Below, one piece after another: positions 49,949 through 59,072 of a stretch of 64,000 bases of DNA. The DNA is from an uncultured Rhodospirillaceae bacterium (lineage in GTDB: Bacteria > Pseudomonadota > Alphaproteobacteria > Rhodospirillales > Rhodospirillaceae): assembly GCA_943787205.1 (NCBI GenBank), contig CALSLN010000005.1:62001-126000 (forward strand), in the 5' to 3' direction. How positions within the stretch are numbered: position 1 is the first letter of the stretch; each line of letters opens with the position of its first letter. The notes beneath the pieces were generated by a model. The model was not told where the DNA came from and made no database searches. It worked only from the letters and a program-made list of their open reading frames with translations. Position numbers and translations under genes: made by a program.

Positions 49949-51198
49949 TCGGAACGATTCACGTTATTGGCGCTGGCATCGCTGGCCTAGCCTGCGCGGT
50001 ATCCGCAACAAAGGCTGGCCAGAAGGTTGTTCTATACGAAGCGACAAAACATGCTGGCGGTCGGTGCCGCTCGTTCTTTGATACTCAACTTGGCAAGACG
50101 CTAGACAACGGAAGTCACGCTGTGCTCGGTGCGAATCCAAACGTCTTTGAGTATCTCAAGCTCTTAGGCGCTGACAACGAACTGGTTGCCGTTGAAAAGA
50201 CCGGGTGTATTCCGTTCGTCGATGTTGAGACAGGTGAACAGTGGACCCTCAAACCAGATGACGGACTGATTCCGAAGTGGATATTCGATGAAACGCGCCG
50301 AGCCCCGGGAACACGTTCTCTCGATTACATCCGCGGACTGAGGCTAATCGTAGCCGGAGGGCAGCAAACCGTATCTTCCGTGATACCTGATGTTGGAACG
50401 GGTTGGGACAGGTTTTGGGAGCCACTCTCAACAGCAATTATGAACACAAATGCTAATCAGGCCTCTGCACGCCTACTTGGCCAAGCCCTCTGGCAAGCCA
50501 TAAAAACCTGGTCTGGCGGTTTGAAAAGCTACGTCCCGCGACAATCGCTCGATCAGACCTTCATCGCACCCGCTCTTACGTATCTAAAGAAATCAAACGC
50601 GGCTATTCACTTCGATAGCCCGTTGGCCTCGATACACGGCGACGAGAGAGTCACAGAACTTCAATTCCGGGCGAACACCGTATCTCTGTCACCCGGCGAT
50701 ACCGTCGTCGCCACCCTGCCTCCTTGGTCATCCGCAATTGGACACCTGCTCCCAAATGCCTTCGACCCGCGTCCCTCGCCCATCATAAATGTGCACTACG
50801 AAATCGATCCGAACCTTGAGTACCCCGCAATGATGGCGGTTATCGGCGGAACAGCGCAATGGGCCTTCACGAGGCCAGGGTTAATCAGTGTTACCGTAAG
50901 CGCTGATCAAGATTTAGCCCGTCTCGACCATCTAGATATTGCGGGCCGCCTTTGGCAGGACATCAAGACTGCCTTCGCCCTTGGGGAAACACCCCTTCCA
51001 AGGCACCGGGTTATTGTCGAGCGCCGCGCTACTCCAATTCAAGACCCGACCTTCGCCTCGAATCGCCCCGGGCCTCAAACGTCCATGCCAAACCTGCTCC
51101 TCGCCGGGGATTGGACAGATACCGGCCTGCCCTGCACCCTAGAAAGCGCAGTTAAAAGCGGTTTCAAAGCCGCTGAACTCGCCCGGTCACAAGCCTAA
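49945..51198 (+). CDS. hpnE: hydroxysqualene dehydroxylase HpnE
   Basis: A 417-residue FAD-dependent enzyme that reduces hydroxysqualene to squalene. The N-terminal FAD motif is 'IHVIGAGIAGLACAVSATKAG' with 'VVLYEATKHAGGRCRS'. The C-terminal 'LLLAGDWTDTGLPCTLESAVKSG' is the second FAD segment typical of this family. The start overlaps the hpnD stop (ATGA). Squalene-hopene cyclase is not in the window. It ends the hopanoid cluster. Confidence 0.95.
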   Translation: MIGTIHVIGAGIAGLACAVSATKAGQKVVLYEATKHAGGRCRSFFDTQLGKTLDNGSHAVLGANPNVFEYLKLLGADNELVAVEKTGCIPFVDVETGEQWTLKPDDGLIPKWIFDETRRAPGTRSLDYIRGLRLIVAGGQQTVSSVIPDVGTGWDRFWEPLSTAIMNTNANQASARLLGQALWQAIKTWSGGLKSYVPRQSLDQTFIAPALTYLKKSNAAIHFDSPLASIHGDERVTELQFRANTVSLSPGDTVVATLPPWSSAIGHLLPNAFDPRPSPIINVHYEIDPNLEYPAMMAVIGGTAQWAFTRPGLISVTVSADQDLARLDHLDIAGRLWQDIKTAFALGETPLPRHRVIVERRATPIQDPTFASNRPGPQTSMPNLLLAGDWTDTGLPCTLESAVKSGFKAAELARSQA

Positions 51199-51313
51199 AC
51201 CCTTGATTTCACGCCGATCTGCGTTGCGGAGCATATGAAAATGCGTAAGATGTCCTCATTGCGAGGGGGCGACATCATTCCGCTTCCCCTCCGTTTCAAC
51301 AAAGGGGAAAAAC

Positions 51314-51896
51314 ATGGCTGCAATCCTTCAGTCTTTGCCCAGAACTGTCATCAGCTGGCGTTGTCCTGTCGGTTCTGGTCTTTCTTTGCTAATCGGCGAT
51401 ACCAGCTTCGACATGCTCTTCTGGCAGTTCCTGTTCCGCTGGCTCCATGTCTTGAGCGGCGTCATGTGGATTGGCCTGTTGTGGTATTTCAACTTCGTCC
51501 AAATTCCTAACATGCCCAACATTCCTGATGATCAGAAACCGGCGATCGGCAAGGTCATCGCTCCGGCTGCTTTGTTCTGGTTCCGCTGGGGCGCCATGGC
51601 GAACCATCATCACTGGCCTGATCCTTGGCCATGATCAGCGGCTACCTCATCGATGCCATTACTCTCAGCGGCAACGGCACGATCATTGGTATCGGCATGT
51701 GGCTTGGTGCCATCATGTGGTTCAACGTCTGGTTCGTAATTTGGCCGAACCAGAAGAAGGCCCTCGGCATGGTCGAAGTCAGATGCAGACACCAAAGCTA
51801 AAGGCCGCGCGGACAGCAATGTTGTTCTCACGGACCAACACCTTGCTGTCCGTTCCAATGCTCTTTTGCATGGTTGCGCAGCAGAACTTCGTCTAA
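51314..51896 (+). CDS. PuuD-like (urate hydroxylase N-terminal) membrane protein, frame-disrupted
   Basis: Membrane protein of about 190 residues resembling the short proteins annotated as urate hydroxylase PuuD. The ATG at 51314 has AAAGGGGAAA. The readable frame has 'FLFRWLHVLSGVMWIGLLWYFNFVQIPNMP' and 'KVIAPAALFWFRWGAM'. Another phase has 'ISGYLIDAITLSGNGTIIGIGMWLGAIMWFNVWFVIWPNQKKALGMVE', and the last has 'LFSRTNTLLSVPMLFCMVAQQNF'. At least three indels occur (near 51360, 51600 and 51785). No cytochrome domain is attached. Urate oxidation itself is not shown for the short form. Confidence 0.75.
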
Positions 51897-51924
51897 GTTC
51901 AACTACCACTTAAACTCATTCGAC

Positions 51925-51956
51925 AAAGGGGCCGGCTTCGCCGGTCCCTTTTTTTG
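51925..51956 (+). terminator. rho-independent terminator
   Basis: Stem GGGGCCGGC/GCCGGTCCC with TTC loop, followed by eight T, 28 bases after the PuuD-like stop. On the other strand it begins with a run of A, so it may also serve the convergent Mth938 gene. Confidence 0.88.
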
Positions 51957-51965
51957 TCTGCACGA

Positions 51966-52382
51966 CTAAGCCGGTGCGCTAGGCGGCAGCAACGCCGCCA
52001 TGACCGCCCTGCCCTTCGGCGAGCAATACGTTGAACGTCCGGCACGCCGCGCCCGTGTCCATCGGCTCGATACACTAACACCAGCGTCGCTGCAGATGCC
52101 TTTGGCGGATCACAGGGCACTCAACCCGGGTCATGCGCGTTGCCGCAACCCAGGAGACACAGGTCCTATCTCGCCCGACGCTCTATCAATGATCGCTTCG
52201 CAGACATCTACTTCGCAGAAGCCTGTCTGGCAGCATCGGCTTTCCACGTCCCAGGACTGAGATGCTTGTGGGAACACCAAGGACTGGGCCCGCGATACGC
52301 CACGCCGGACACGGTGAATCCGCCACGTCGTATACTTCTGGATGTGCTGCCGGTCAGTCGGCGCGATCCGGGTTAAGTCCAT
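51966..52382 (-). CDS. Mth938/NDUFAF3-like (DUF498) protein, frame-disrupted
   Basis: The ATG at 52382 begins 'MDLTRIAPTDRQHIQKY', then in another phase 'FTVSGVAYRGPVLVF' and near the end 'EPMDTGAACRTFNVLLAEG' followed by 'AVMAALLPPSAPA' and stop at 51966. These are the start, middle and signature end of the Mth938-domain/NDUFAF3 family (about 125-130 residues), linked to respiratory complex I assembly in mitochondria. Several indels break it. It directly follows secF with an 11-base gap, the standard alphaproteobacterial order, which supports the call. Confidence 0.75.
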
Positions 52383-52393
52383 TGCCTTAGCAC

Positions 52394-53378
52394 CTACGCG
52401 CTTGAACGGGTTAGGTCCGCTCGCGCCTCTGGCACCTGGGCCAAGTTCGGTGCCGCGCCGCCTTCGAGGTCTTCGTGTCGAAGGTCGAAGTAGATCAGCA
52501 CCGGCATCGCAACATAGATTGACGAATACGTGCCGATGACCACAACGCCCCACATCAGCGCGATACTAAAGCCTCGCAGCACCTCGCCACCAAAGATCAG
52601 ACAGTGCGGTTACCGCAAGCAGCGTCGTGAAACTGGTCAACAAGGTCCGCGACAGAACCCTATGTTGACTGCCATAGTTCACCAGTTCTGGCAACGGCAA
52701 GCTTCTTGTATTTCCGCAAGCTGCTCGCGCACGCGGTCATACGCCACAACCGTATCGTTGATCGAATACCCCGCAATCGTCAGCACGGCCGCGACCGTTG
52801 TGAGGTTGAATTCCAATCTGGAAAATCGAGAACAGTCCGATGCGTCGCGATCACGTCATGGGTTAGCGCCAGCGTCGCACCTAGCAGCAAACTGCCACTC
52901 AAACCGGAACCAGATGTAGACGCAGATCGCCAGCAGCGCCAAAGCCGACCGCCAGCGCTCCATCCAACGATCAGCTCCTGCCCAACCTTAGGGCCGACCA
53001 GTTCAGTCCGGCGGTATTCATATGACTTTCCCCGAGCGTCTCGCGCACCATCGTTAACGCCGTTGCCTGGGCCTCATCGTCACCCTCTTGCTCGCTGTAT
53101 CCGAATTAGCAGGTCGCGGCCTTCTTCGCCAAACGTCGTGATCGATACGTCGCCGAGTCCGAGGCCACCCACCTGATGCACGCACTGACACTCACTTCGA
53201 CTGGCTTGTTCCGCCCGCACCTCCATGAGAATTCCGCCAGCGAAGTCGATACCGAAATTTAGGCTGTTGCACTGCAAGCGACCCTATTGACGCAGCAATG
53301 AGCACGGCTGCGAATGACCGCGGCGACGTTCCGCTTGCTACCGATGAAGTCCAATTTAAACTCCTGCGGCATCGACAT
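52394..53378 (-). CDS. secF: protein translocase subunit SecF (heavily frame-disrupted)
   Basis: Inner-membrane partner of SecD, using the proton gradient to help release exported proteins. Fragments in order on the minus strand are '[14 protein letters not shown]' (from 53372), '[14 protein letters not shown]', '[15 protein letters not shown]', '[22 protein letters not shown]', '[26 protein letters not shown]' and '[31 protein letters not shown]'. The frame changes at least five times in 1 kb. The total span fits a SecF of about 320 residues. The gene is nearly universal and the indels are so dense that poor sequence quality is the natural explanation. Confidence 0.85.
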
Positions 53379-54974
53379 AATAAATGGCAAAAGACCACTC
53401 GGCTTATCCTTGTTTGGCACAAGCGGTAGCCGCTCTGGCTTAGAGCGACGCACCCACGTCACGACAATCAGTCGCGATACCATCGTGGCTGTAAACAACG
53501 TTGATAGAATGCCGAAACCAAGTGTAACTGCGAAACCTTTTACAGGACCGCTACCAAACCAGAATAAAAGAAGAGCGGCGATCAGCGTCGTTAAGTTGGA
53601 ATCGATGATCGTTTTAAACGCCTGCTTAAAACCAGAATCAAGGGCATTGAATAGAGTCCTGCCCGCTTTAACTTCCTCGCGCATGCGTTCATAGATCAGC
53701 ACGTTCGCATCGACAGCCATGCCAACTGTCAGCACAATGCCCGCAATACCTGGCAACGTGAGCGTCGCACCGATAACGCTCAACGCACCCAAGATGAGCA
53801 ATAGGTTCACGATAAGTGCGACGACGGAGAAAACTCCGAACAAGCCGTAGGTCATGCCCATGAATATGGCCACGAGTATCAACCCCAGAACACTCGCGAA
53901 TTCGCCAGCCTCAATAGAGTCAGCTCCGAGACCAGGCCCGACACTGCGTTCCTCCAATATCGTCAACGGCGCAGGCAGAGCACCCGCGCGCAGGAGCAAA
54001 GCGAGGTCCTGCACGCCCTGTACCGTAAACTGGCCGGTGATAATGCCGCTGCCACCGGTAATTGCTGACTGAATGCGCGGGGCACTGATGACTTGCCCAT
54101 CCAAAACGATTGCCAGGTTCTGGCCAACGCTCGCAGCGGTTATCGCTCCAAAGCGCCGACCTCCCTGCGTATTGAACCTAAACGAGACGACAGGTTGGCC
54201 CTCTTGGAAGCTCGGTTGTGAATCAACAAGCATTTCACCTGGGACTGACACACGGCGCTGAACGACATAGCTACCACCCATTCCATCTGCTGCTGGAACA
54301 AGCATTGAGCCAGCTGGAATATCCCGGGTATTAGAAACCGGACCAGCATACCCAGGCGCTAAAAGGTGAAAATTCAACTTTGCCGTCCGGCCAATCAGGT
54401 CAACAACGCGCTGCGGGTCATCAATGCCAGGCAACTCGATTATAATTCGATCTGCACCCTGGCGCTGAATACTAGCCTCAGAGGTTCCGAACTCGTCGAC
54501 ACGGCGGCGGACAATTTCAATGGACTGCGTAACAGCCGCAAGCTGACGGTCAAACATAACCTGATCAGAGAGTGTAATCCTCAGGCGTCCGCCTTCTTGA
54601 TTCTCAAAAGAAGCATCCGTAGCAACACCAGCAATAGCACGCCTTGCATCACCTATTTGGGATGGGTCAGGCAAGGCTACGGTTACGGCGTCGCCGCGAA
54701 CGGCCAAGTTACGATAGCCGATCTTGGCATCTCTCAATGCTTGCCGCGTGCTTTCTTGAAGGTCCGTAAACTGCTCTAGACGAACCGCGTCCGTCCCGAC
54801 TTCCATAAGAAGATAAGACCCACCGCGTAGGTCCAACCCTAAATTAACTGGCTGCCACCAGCTCGGCAGCTCGTCCTTGGTCTCTGGAGGCAAGACGTTG
54901 GGCACCGCAAAAAAGGCGCCGAACAGAACGATTAGAAGTACCGAGATAATTTTCCCGCGGCCGAAATCTAGCAT
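53259..54974 (-). CDS. secD: protein translocase subunit SecD
   Basis: Large polytopic Sec accessory subunit. 'PVNLGLDLRGGSYLLMEV' starts the first periplasmic domain, and 'IIIELPGIDDPQRVVDLIGRTAKLNFHLL', 'LLLRAGALPAPLTILEERSVGPGLG' and 'GIVLTVGMAVDANVLIYERMREE' are standard. The frame does not stop where SecD normally ends ('RRSKPERLPLV'). It runs into the SecF start ('[14 protein letters not shown]') and ends at an artefactual stop at 53259. Either a stop codon was lost to an indel or SecD and SecF are fused here. The true SecD end is probably near 53380-53430. It follows yajC with a 65-base gap. Confidence 0.94.
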   Translation of the reverse strand: MLDFGRGKIISVLLIVLFGAFFAVPNVLPPETKDELPSWWQPVNLGLDLRGGSYLLMEVGTDAVRLEQFTDLQESTRQALRDAKIGYRNLAVRGDAVTVALPDPSQIGDARRAIAGVATDASFENQEGGRLRITLSDQVMFDRQLAAVTQSIEIVRRRVDEFGTSEASIQRQGADRIIIELPGIDDPQRVVDLIGRTAKLNFHLLAPGYAGPVSNTRDIPAGSMLVPAADGMGGSYVVQRRVSVPGEMLVDSQPSFQEGQPVVSFRFNTQGGRRFGAITAASVGQNLAIVLDGQVISAPRIQSAITGGSGIITGQFTVQGVQDLALLLRAGALPAPLTILEERSVGPGLGADSIEAGEFASVLGLILVAIFMGMTYGLFGVFSVVALIVNLLLILGALSVIGATLTLPGIAGIVLTVGMAVDANVLIYERMREEVKAGRTLFNALDSGFKQAFKTIIDSNLTTLIAALLLFWFGSGPVKGFAVTLGFGILSTLFTATMVSRLIVVTWVRRSKPERLPLVPNKDKPSGLLPFIMSMPQEFKLDFIGSKRNVAAVIRSRAHCCVNRVACSATA

Positions 54975-55039
54975 GGCAGCATTCAGAGGTGTTTGCCCTA
55001 ACGGAGGCTATACCCCTGACCTTTACATTCGTTGGTCAC

Positions 55040-55399
55040 TTATTTTTTGTCGTCGCTCTTTGAATCATTCGCAGGCGCTGGTTCCGTCTTGCTTAGAACA
55101 CTGGACAGCATGTCTTGCTTAACCCGAATACGAACATTCTCGGCAATCTCGACCTGCAATTCACGCTCTTCTTCGATCACCTTAGTGACGGTGCCAATAA
55201 TACCGCCATTAGTGACGACTTTATCGCCTCGACGAATGGAATTAAGCATGGCCTGGTGGTCTTTCATTCGCTTTTGCTGAGGGCGAATGAGAAGGAAATA
55301 GAACACGACAAAAATTAGAATAATCGGAATAAACGCGGAAAACGCGCTTCCGGCACCGGCTGCTCCGGCGCCCTGTGCATAGGCTGGCGCAATAAACAT
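55040..55399 (-). CDS. yajC: preprotein translocase subunit YajC
   Basis: A 119-residue single-pass membrane protein of the SecDF-YajC complex. A short lead with alanine/glycine is followed by the helix 'FIPIILIFVVFYFLLIRPQQKRMK', then the conserved 'RRGDKVVTNGGIIGTVTKV' of the cytoplasmic domain. The C-terminal tail is lysine/aspartate-rich. First gene of the yajC-secD-secF-Mth938 unit, divergent from the DUF815 gene. Confidence 0.95.
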   Translation of the reverse strand: MFIAPAYAQGAGAAGAGSAFSAFIPIILIFVVFYFLLIRPQQKRMKDHQAMLNSIRRGDKVVTNGGIIGTVTKVIEEERELQVEIAENVRIRVKQDMLSSVLSKTEPAPANDSKSDDKK

Positions 55400-55537
55400 T
55401 CAGGAATCCCCTGGTTAGGCTAGAATTGGGCGGACTATACCCAGGCCAATGAGGGATGCAAATGATCTTCAGCCCTTGCGACCTGGTTTTGATTTGGTAG
55501 CGTTCCCCAAAGAATCAAGAGGTTAGGGTCTATATCC

Positions 55538-56422
55538 GTGGCAAGTAGCAATTTGAATGAAGACCTAGCGGCACAAATCTCCCGTATTGCCGATGCTCTA
55601 GACCGCTTGGCCCCCGCGCCGCCTGCTCAAAACGGGCTAAAAGCGGCCGAGGCCTTCGTCTGGGAGCCAGATAGCAGCGTTCTCAAATCAGTCCCTAAGG
55701 TCAATCGAGTACCGTTCAGCCTGCTAAAAGGCATTGACCGGCAAGCCGAGACCCTGCTCGCGAATACGCGGAATCACGCGCTAGGCCTTCCCTCAAATAA
55801 TGCCTTGCTCTGGGGAGCCCGTGGCACCGGCAAAAGCTCCCTCGTCAAAGCGGTTCATGCAGAGTTAAATAGCCAGCAATCTAAACAGGAATTGCTTGTC
55901 CTTGTGGAGATCCATCGCGAGGATATCCCTACTCTTCCAAGCCTTCTGGGCATTCTTCGTGATCAAGACCGGCGCTGCATTGTCTTCTGTGACGATCTCA
56001 CCTTCGAGGGCATGGATGACGGCTATAAAGCCCTAAAAGCGGTTCTAGAAGGTGGATTAGAAGGCCGGCCTGAAAACGTCGTTTTCTATGCCACCTCGAA
56101 CAGGCGCCATATGATGGCTCGAGACATGATTGAAAATGAGACGTCTGTTGCCATTCATCGCGGCGAAGCCGTAGAGGAAAAAGTCTCTCTGTCTGACCGA
56201 TTTGGCCTTTGGCTTGGCTTCCACCACCTGGATCAAGAGACTTATTTTGAGATTGTAAACGGCTATGCCGCATCTCTCGGCATAACCGTAGACGCCCATG
56301 AATTGCAGGCGCGGGCCAAAGAATGGACCGTCACCCGTGGTTCAAGATCAGGCCGCGTCGCCTGGCAGTTTATTCAGCAGATTGCTGGAGAGCAGGGCGT
56401 TAAAATCGACCTATCCAGCTAA
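55538..56422 (+). CDS. DUF815 AAA-type ATPase
   Basis: A 294-residue DUF815 protein with a GTG start. Walker A 'LLWGARGTGKSSLVKA' is at residues 91-105, Walker B 'RCIVFCDDLTFE' follows, and the sensor-like 'VVFYATSNRRHMM' and 'LSDRFGLWLGF' are typical. DUF815 ATPases next to yajC are common in alphaproteobacteria, and the cellular role is unknown. It is divergent from yajC and convergent with the FAD enzyme gene (stop codons 2 bases apart). Confidence 0.93.
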   Translation: MASSNLNEDLAAQISRIADALDRLAPAPPAQNGLKAAEAFVWEPDSSVLKSVPKVNRVPFSLLKGIDRQAETLLANTRNHALGLPSNNALLWGARGTGKSSLVKAVHAELNSQQSKQELLVLVEIHREDIPTLPSLLGILRDQDRRCIVFCDDLTFEGMDDGYKALKAVLEGGLEGRPENVVFYATSNRRHMMARDMIENETSVAIHRGEAVEEKVSLSDRFGLWLGFHHLDQETYFEIVNGYAASLGITVDAHELQARAKEWTVTRGSRSGRVAWQFIQQIAGEQGVKIDLSS

Positions 56423-56424
56423 CT

Positions 56425-57972
56425 CTAAACGGTAAACGGAATCATCTTCTGACCGAGTAGGCGCCCGAAGGTCAGAGCTGGCGTAACACCCATACCATTC
56501 GTCAGAGCATTGCCCGACGTAGTCGCATTCCCAGTCACTTCTCCAACTGCATAAAGGTTTGGAATAGGCGTTCCGTCACTTCTGGTCACTCGTAATTGAC
56601 CATCCACACCCAACCCAGCGTAAGACATCACATTCCATCCCTGCATACGAACGGCGTAAAACGGCCCCTTTGAGAGAGCAAGTGGTCGATGTTCACGGCC
56701 CATCGCATCTGGCCGATCGTACAGAATGCCATCGTTATAGCCTTTGATTTCTCGTTCAAGGTTATACGGGTTGATACCAGCCTTAACCCCAAGCTCACCA
56801 AGGGTTTCGGCTTTCGCGAACATGGGGTGGTCGATGAAGGCATCATCTAGCTTTTCGCGCGACCAGCGACGAATAAGAGGCGGTGCTGTGTCGAGGATTT
56901 CCTGATCAAAAATCGCCCAATGTCTCATCCCAGGCTGCTTACCGAGGGTATACTCACGGTGCGCGACGCTGGGGTGATCTTCGCGAACAAAGCGTTTGCC
57001 ATGAACGTTCACAAAGACTTCCCATGGCGGACGGCGTTGGGGCGTCAAGGACGGGCTCCCGATCGACGGCGCTGGAAAAAAGTCACTTTCTAGGATGGTG
57101 CCAAACAAAGTGGCGTACTTATCGCCCCCTCTGACGTAACCACCAGCGCCAAGCCCCAAGGTAATCCCCTGCCCTTGGCTGTACGGATAAGCCACGTCGC
57201 AGAACAACGGAACGCCATGTAGGTCTTCAAACATCCGTGGGTTCGACATGCAGCCACCACTGGCCAGAAGAACGAACTTGCTGCGGAAGTCCATGCGCTC
57301 TCCAGAGTCATTCTCTGTGACAACCCCGCGTACAGCACCGGCGTCATCCTGAACTAGGTCAACCGCCCCCGAGCTGAGGAGCACTTTAATGCGACCGTCC
57401 GCCTGGGCCTTTTCAATCATGGGATCCATGATGTTCTGGAAGGCCCTGGCGCCATCTTTGCTCCATTGATAGCGCCGCGTCGTGAAGGGTTCATGGCCGC
57501 CCCCCAAAACAGGATGATTATCCATGGGTGTAAATCCGCGGGCAGCAAACCAGTTTAGAGTATCCGCAGCATTGTCGACTAAGAGCCGCGTAAGGACGGG
57601 ATCAGATGTGTTCCGATTGATCCGCATAACGTCGTCATAGTGCGCATCAGCGGAATCTTCGATGCCTTGCTCTTTCTGCCAAACCGTACCCGCGGCAGCC
57701 ACTTGACCAGTCGAGCGATCCATCGTTCCGCCAAGCTGCGGCGCAGCGTCGACGATTAAAACCCGAGCACCACGTTCAGCTGCAAATAAGGCGGCTGGCA
57801 TACCGGCGGTTCCGCCGCCAACAACGATCAGATCCCATTCTGCGTTCTGGGCCATGGCCTTTCGAATACCGAAAGATTGAGCGCTAAGTGCCGCAGTGGC
57901 CGCCGTACCAGCCAAAAAGGCTCGTTTGCTTAATGTCGGGTTCAAGATGAGATTTTTCGTTTGATCAGCCAT
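56425..57972 (-). CDS. Tat-signal FAD-dependent oxidoreductase, paralogue
   Basis: A 515-residue paralogue of the FAD enzyme at 12270-13832. The ATG at 57972 (GGGGAG upstream) starts a Tat-like signal 'SKRAFLAGTAATAALSA' ending 'AMAQN'. The FAD motif is 'VGGGTAGMPAALFAAERG', and 'STGQVAAAGT', 'HYDDVMRINRNTSDPVL' and the C-terminal 'LYAVGEVTGNATTSGNALTNGMGVTPALTFGRLLG' align with the first enzyme. It belongs to the fumarate reductase/ketosteroid dehydrogenase-like superfamily with no heme site. It sits between DUF815 and the LysM/M23 gene, which are usually closer together, so it looks like an insertion into conserved order. Substrate unknown. Confidence 0.87.
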   Translation of the reverse strand: MADQTKNLILNPTLSKRAFLAGTAATAALSAQSFGIRKAMAQNAEWDLIVVGGGTAGMPAALFAAERGARVLIVDAAPQLGGTMDRSTGQVAAAGTVWQKEQGIEDSADAHYDDVMRINRNTSDPVLTRLLVDNAADTLNWFAARGFTPMDNHPVLGGGHEPFTTRRYQWSKDGARAFQNIMDPMIEKAQADGRIKVLLSSGAVDLVQDDAGAVRGVVTENDSGERMDFRSKFVLLASGGCMSNPRMFEDLHGVPLFCDVAYPYSQGQGITLGLGAGGYVRGGDKYATLFGTILESDFFPAPSIGSPSLTPQRRPPWEVFVNVHGKRFVREDHPSVAHREYTLGKQPGMRHWAIFDQEILDTAPPLIRRWSREKLDDAFIDHPMFAKAETLGELGVKAGINPYNLEREIKGYNDGILYDRPDAMGREHRPLALSKGPFYAVRMQGWNVMSYAGLGVDGQLRVTRSDGTPIPNLYAVGEVTGNATTSGNALTNGMGVTPALTFGRLLGQKMIPFTV

Positions 57973-58070
57973 CGCGCGTCTCCCCAAGGCAATTCTCAGG
58001 TGAGAACTCTGGCACTAAAACAACGCTGAGTCAGGTAAAAGCATGGGCAGCCGACTGAAGGACGAACGCG

Positions 58071-59009
58071 TCAGCTTCGCTGAGATGCTAGGTACTTAAG
58101 GGGATCAACAGCCTTTGTTCCACGCCTTAGTTCAAAGTGCAGCTGAGAAGAGTTTACGTTGCCGGAACGTCCGGCCTTAGAAATCACTTGTCCGCGCTTG
58201 ACCTGCTCTCCCCGTTTAACAAGCAGAGAGTCATTGTGAGCATAGGCCGTCATCCAGCCATCGGCATGCTTAACCAGAAGAAGGTTGCCGAAGCCTTGGA
58301 GTTCATTGCCTGAATACGCCACGACGCCGTTCTCAGCAGCCCTGACAGACGTCCCCGTCTTAACTGCGATATTAATGCCGTCATTGTGGAGACCTTTTCC
58401 AGACGGTCCATACTGAGCCAAGATTTTGCCCTCAACCGGCCAAACGAAGCGGCTTCCGGCCCGAGCTGGAGGCGCAGGCGGCGCTATTGGAGGAGGAATA
58501 GACTTGGTCGGCGCAGTGCTCGAAGGTCCACGGCTTGGTTGCTGCGCCGTATTGGGAGATCGGGTCGCCGTTCGCACGTTCGCCGGAGATGCATAGGCCC
58601 CAGGCAACCTTAATTTTTGTCCTGGATAGATCGTATAGGGCGGCGGTAATGCGTTTTTCTGCGCAATCGCCCTCATATCCACCCCATAGCGCCGGGAGAT
58701 CGCATACAAGCTATCGCCGCGCTGAACGACATGCACGACAGAATCTACGAGCTTTAAGACTTGGCCCGGATAAAGAACATATGGCGGATCAAGCCTATTG
58801 GTTTCGATGATCGCCTTCATTGGCACGCCATACCGGCGGGCAATCAGATAGACGCTGTCACCCTTGCGTACCGTTACGGTTGCCGGCGTATTTAGCCCAG
58901 ACATCAGGCCACCACGGTAGCCAGGCGACCGCTCCCATTTCGGTGCACAGGCTGACAGCACCACGATCAGTGCAATACAGGACAAGCGTTTGATGGTGCT
59001 AGCGATCAT
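58071..59009 (-). CDS. LysM/M23 peptidoglycan-binding metallopeptidase lipoprotein
   Basis: A 312-residue NlpD/DipM-like lipoprotein. The ATG at 59009 starts a signal with lipobox 'VLSAC'; an upstream start adds 20 non-signal residues. Two LysM domains follow ('VRKGDSVYLIARRYGVPMKAIIETN' and 'VQRGDSLYAISRRYGVDMRAIAQKN'), then a proline-rich linker and an M23 domain. M23 'NDGINIAVKTGTSVRAAENGVVAYSG' and 'LHFELRRGTKAVDPLKYL' are seen. One usual His of the first zinc site reads Asn ('LHNDGINI' instead of 'HxGxD'), so it may be an amidase activator rather than an endopeptidase. It follows pcm, as is normal. Confidence 0.93.
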   Translation of the reverse strand: MIASTIKRLSCIALIVVLSACAPKWERSPGYRGGLMSGLNTPATVTVRKGDSVYLIARRYGVPMKAIIETNRLDPPYVLYPGQVLKLVDSVVHVVQRGDSLYAISRRYGVDMRAIAQKNALPPPYTIYPGQKLRLPGAYASPANVRTATRSPNTAQQPSRGPSSTAPTKSIPPPIAPPAPPARAGSRFVWPVEGKILAQYGPSGKGLHNDGINIAVKTGTSVRAAENGVVAYSGNELQGFGNLLLVKHADGWMTAYAHNDSLLVKRGEQVKRGQVISKAGRSGNVNSSQLHFELRRGTKAVDPLKYLASQRS

Positions 59010-59072
59010 AGGCCCGAACGATACGAACCAAGGGCCATTTCCGCAACATAATCGGGGTTTGGGGCGCATGAC

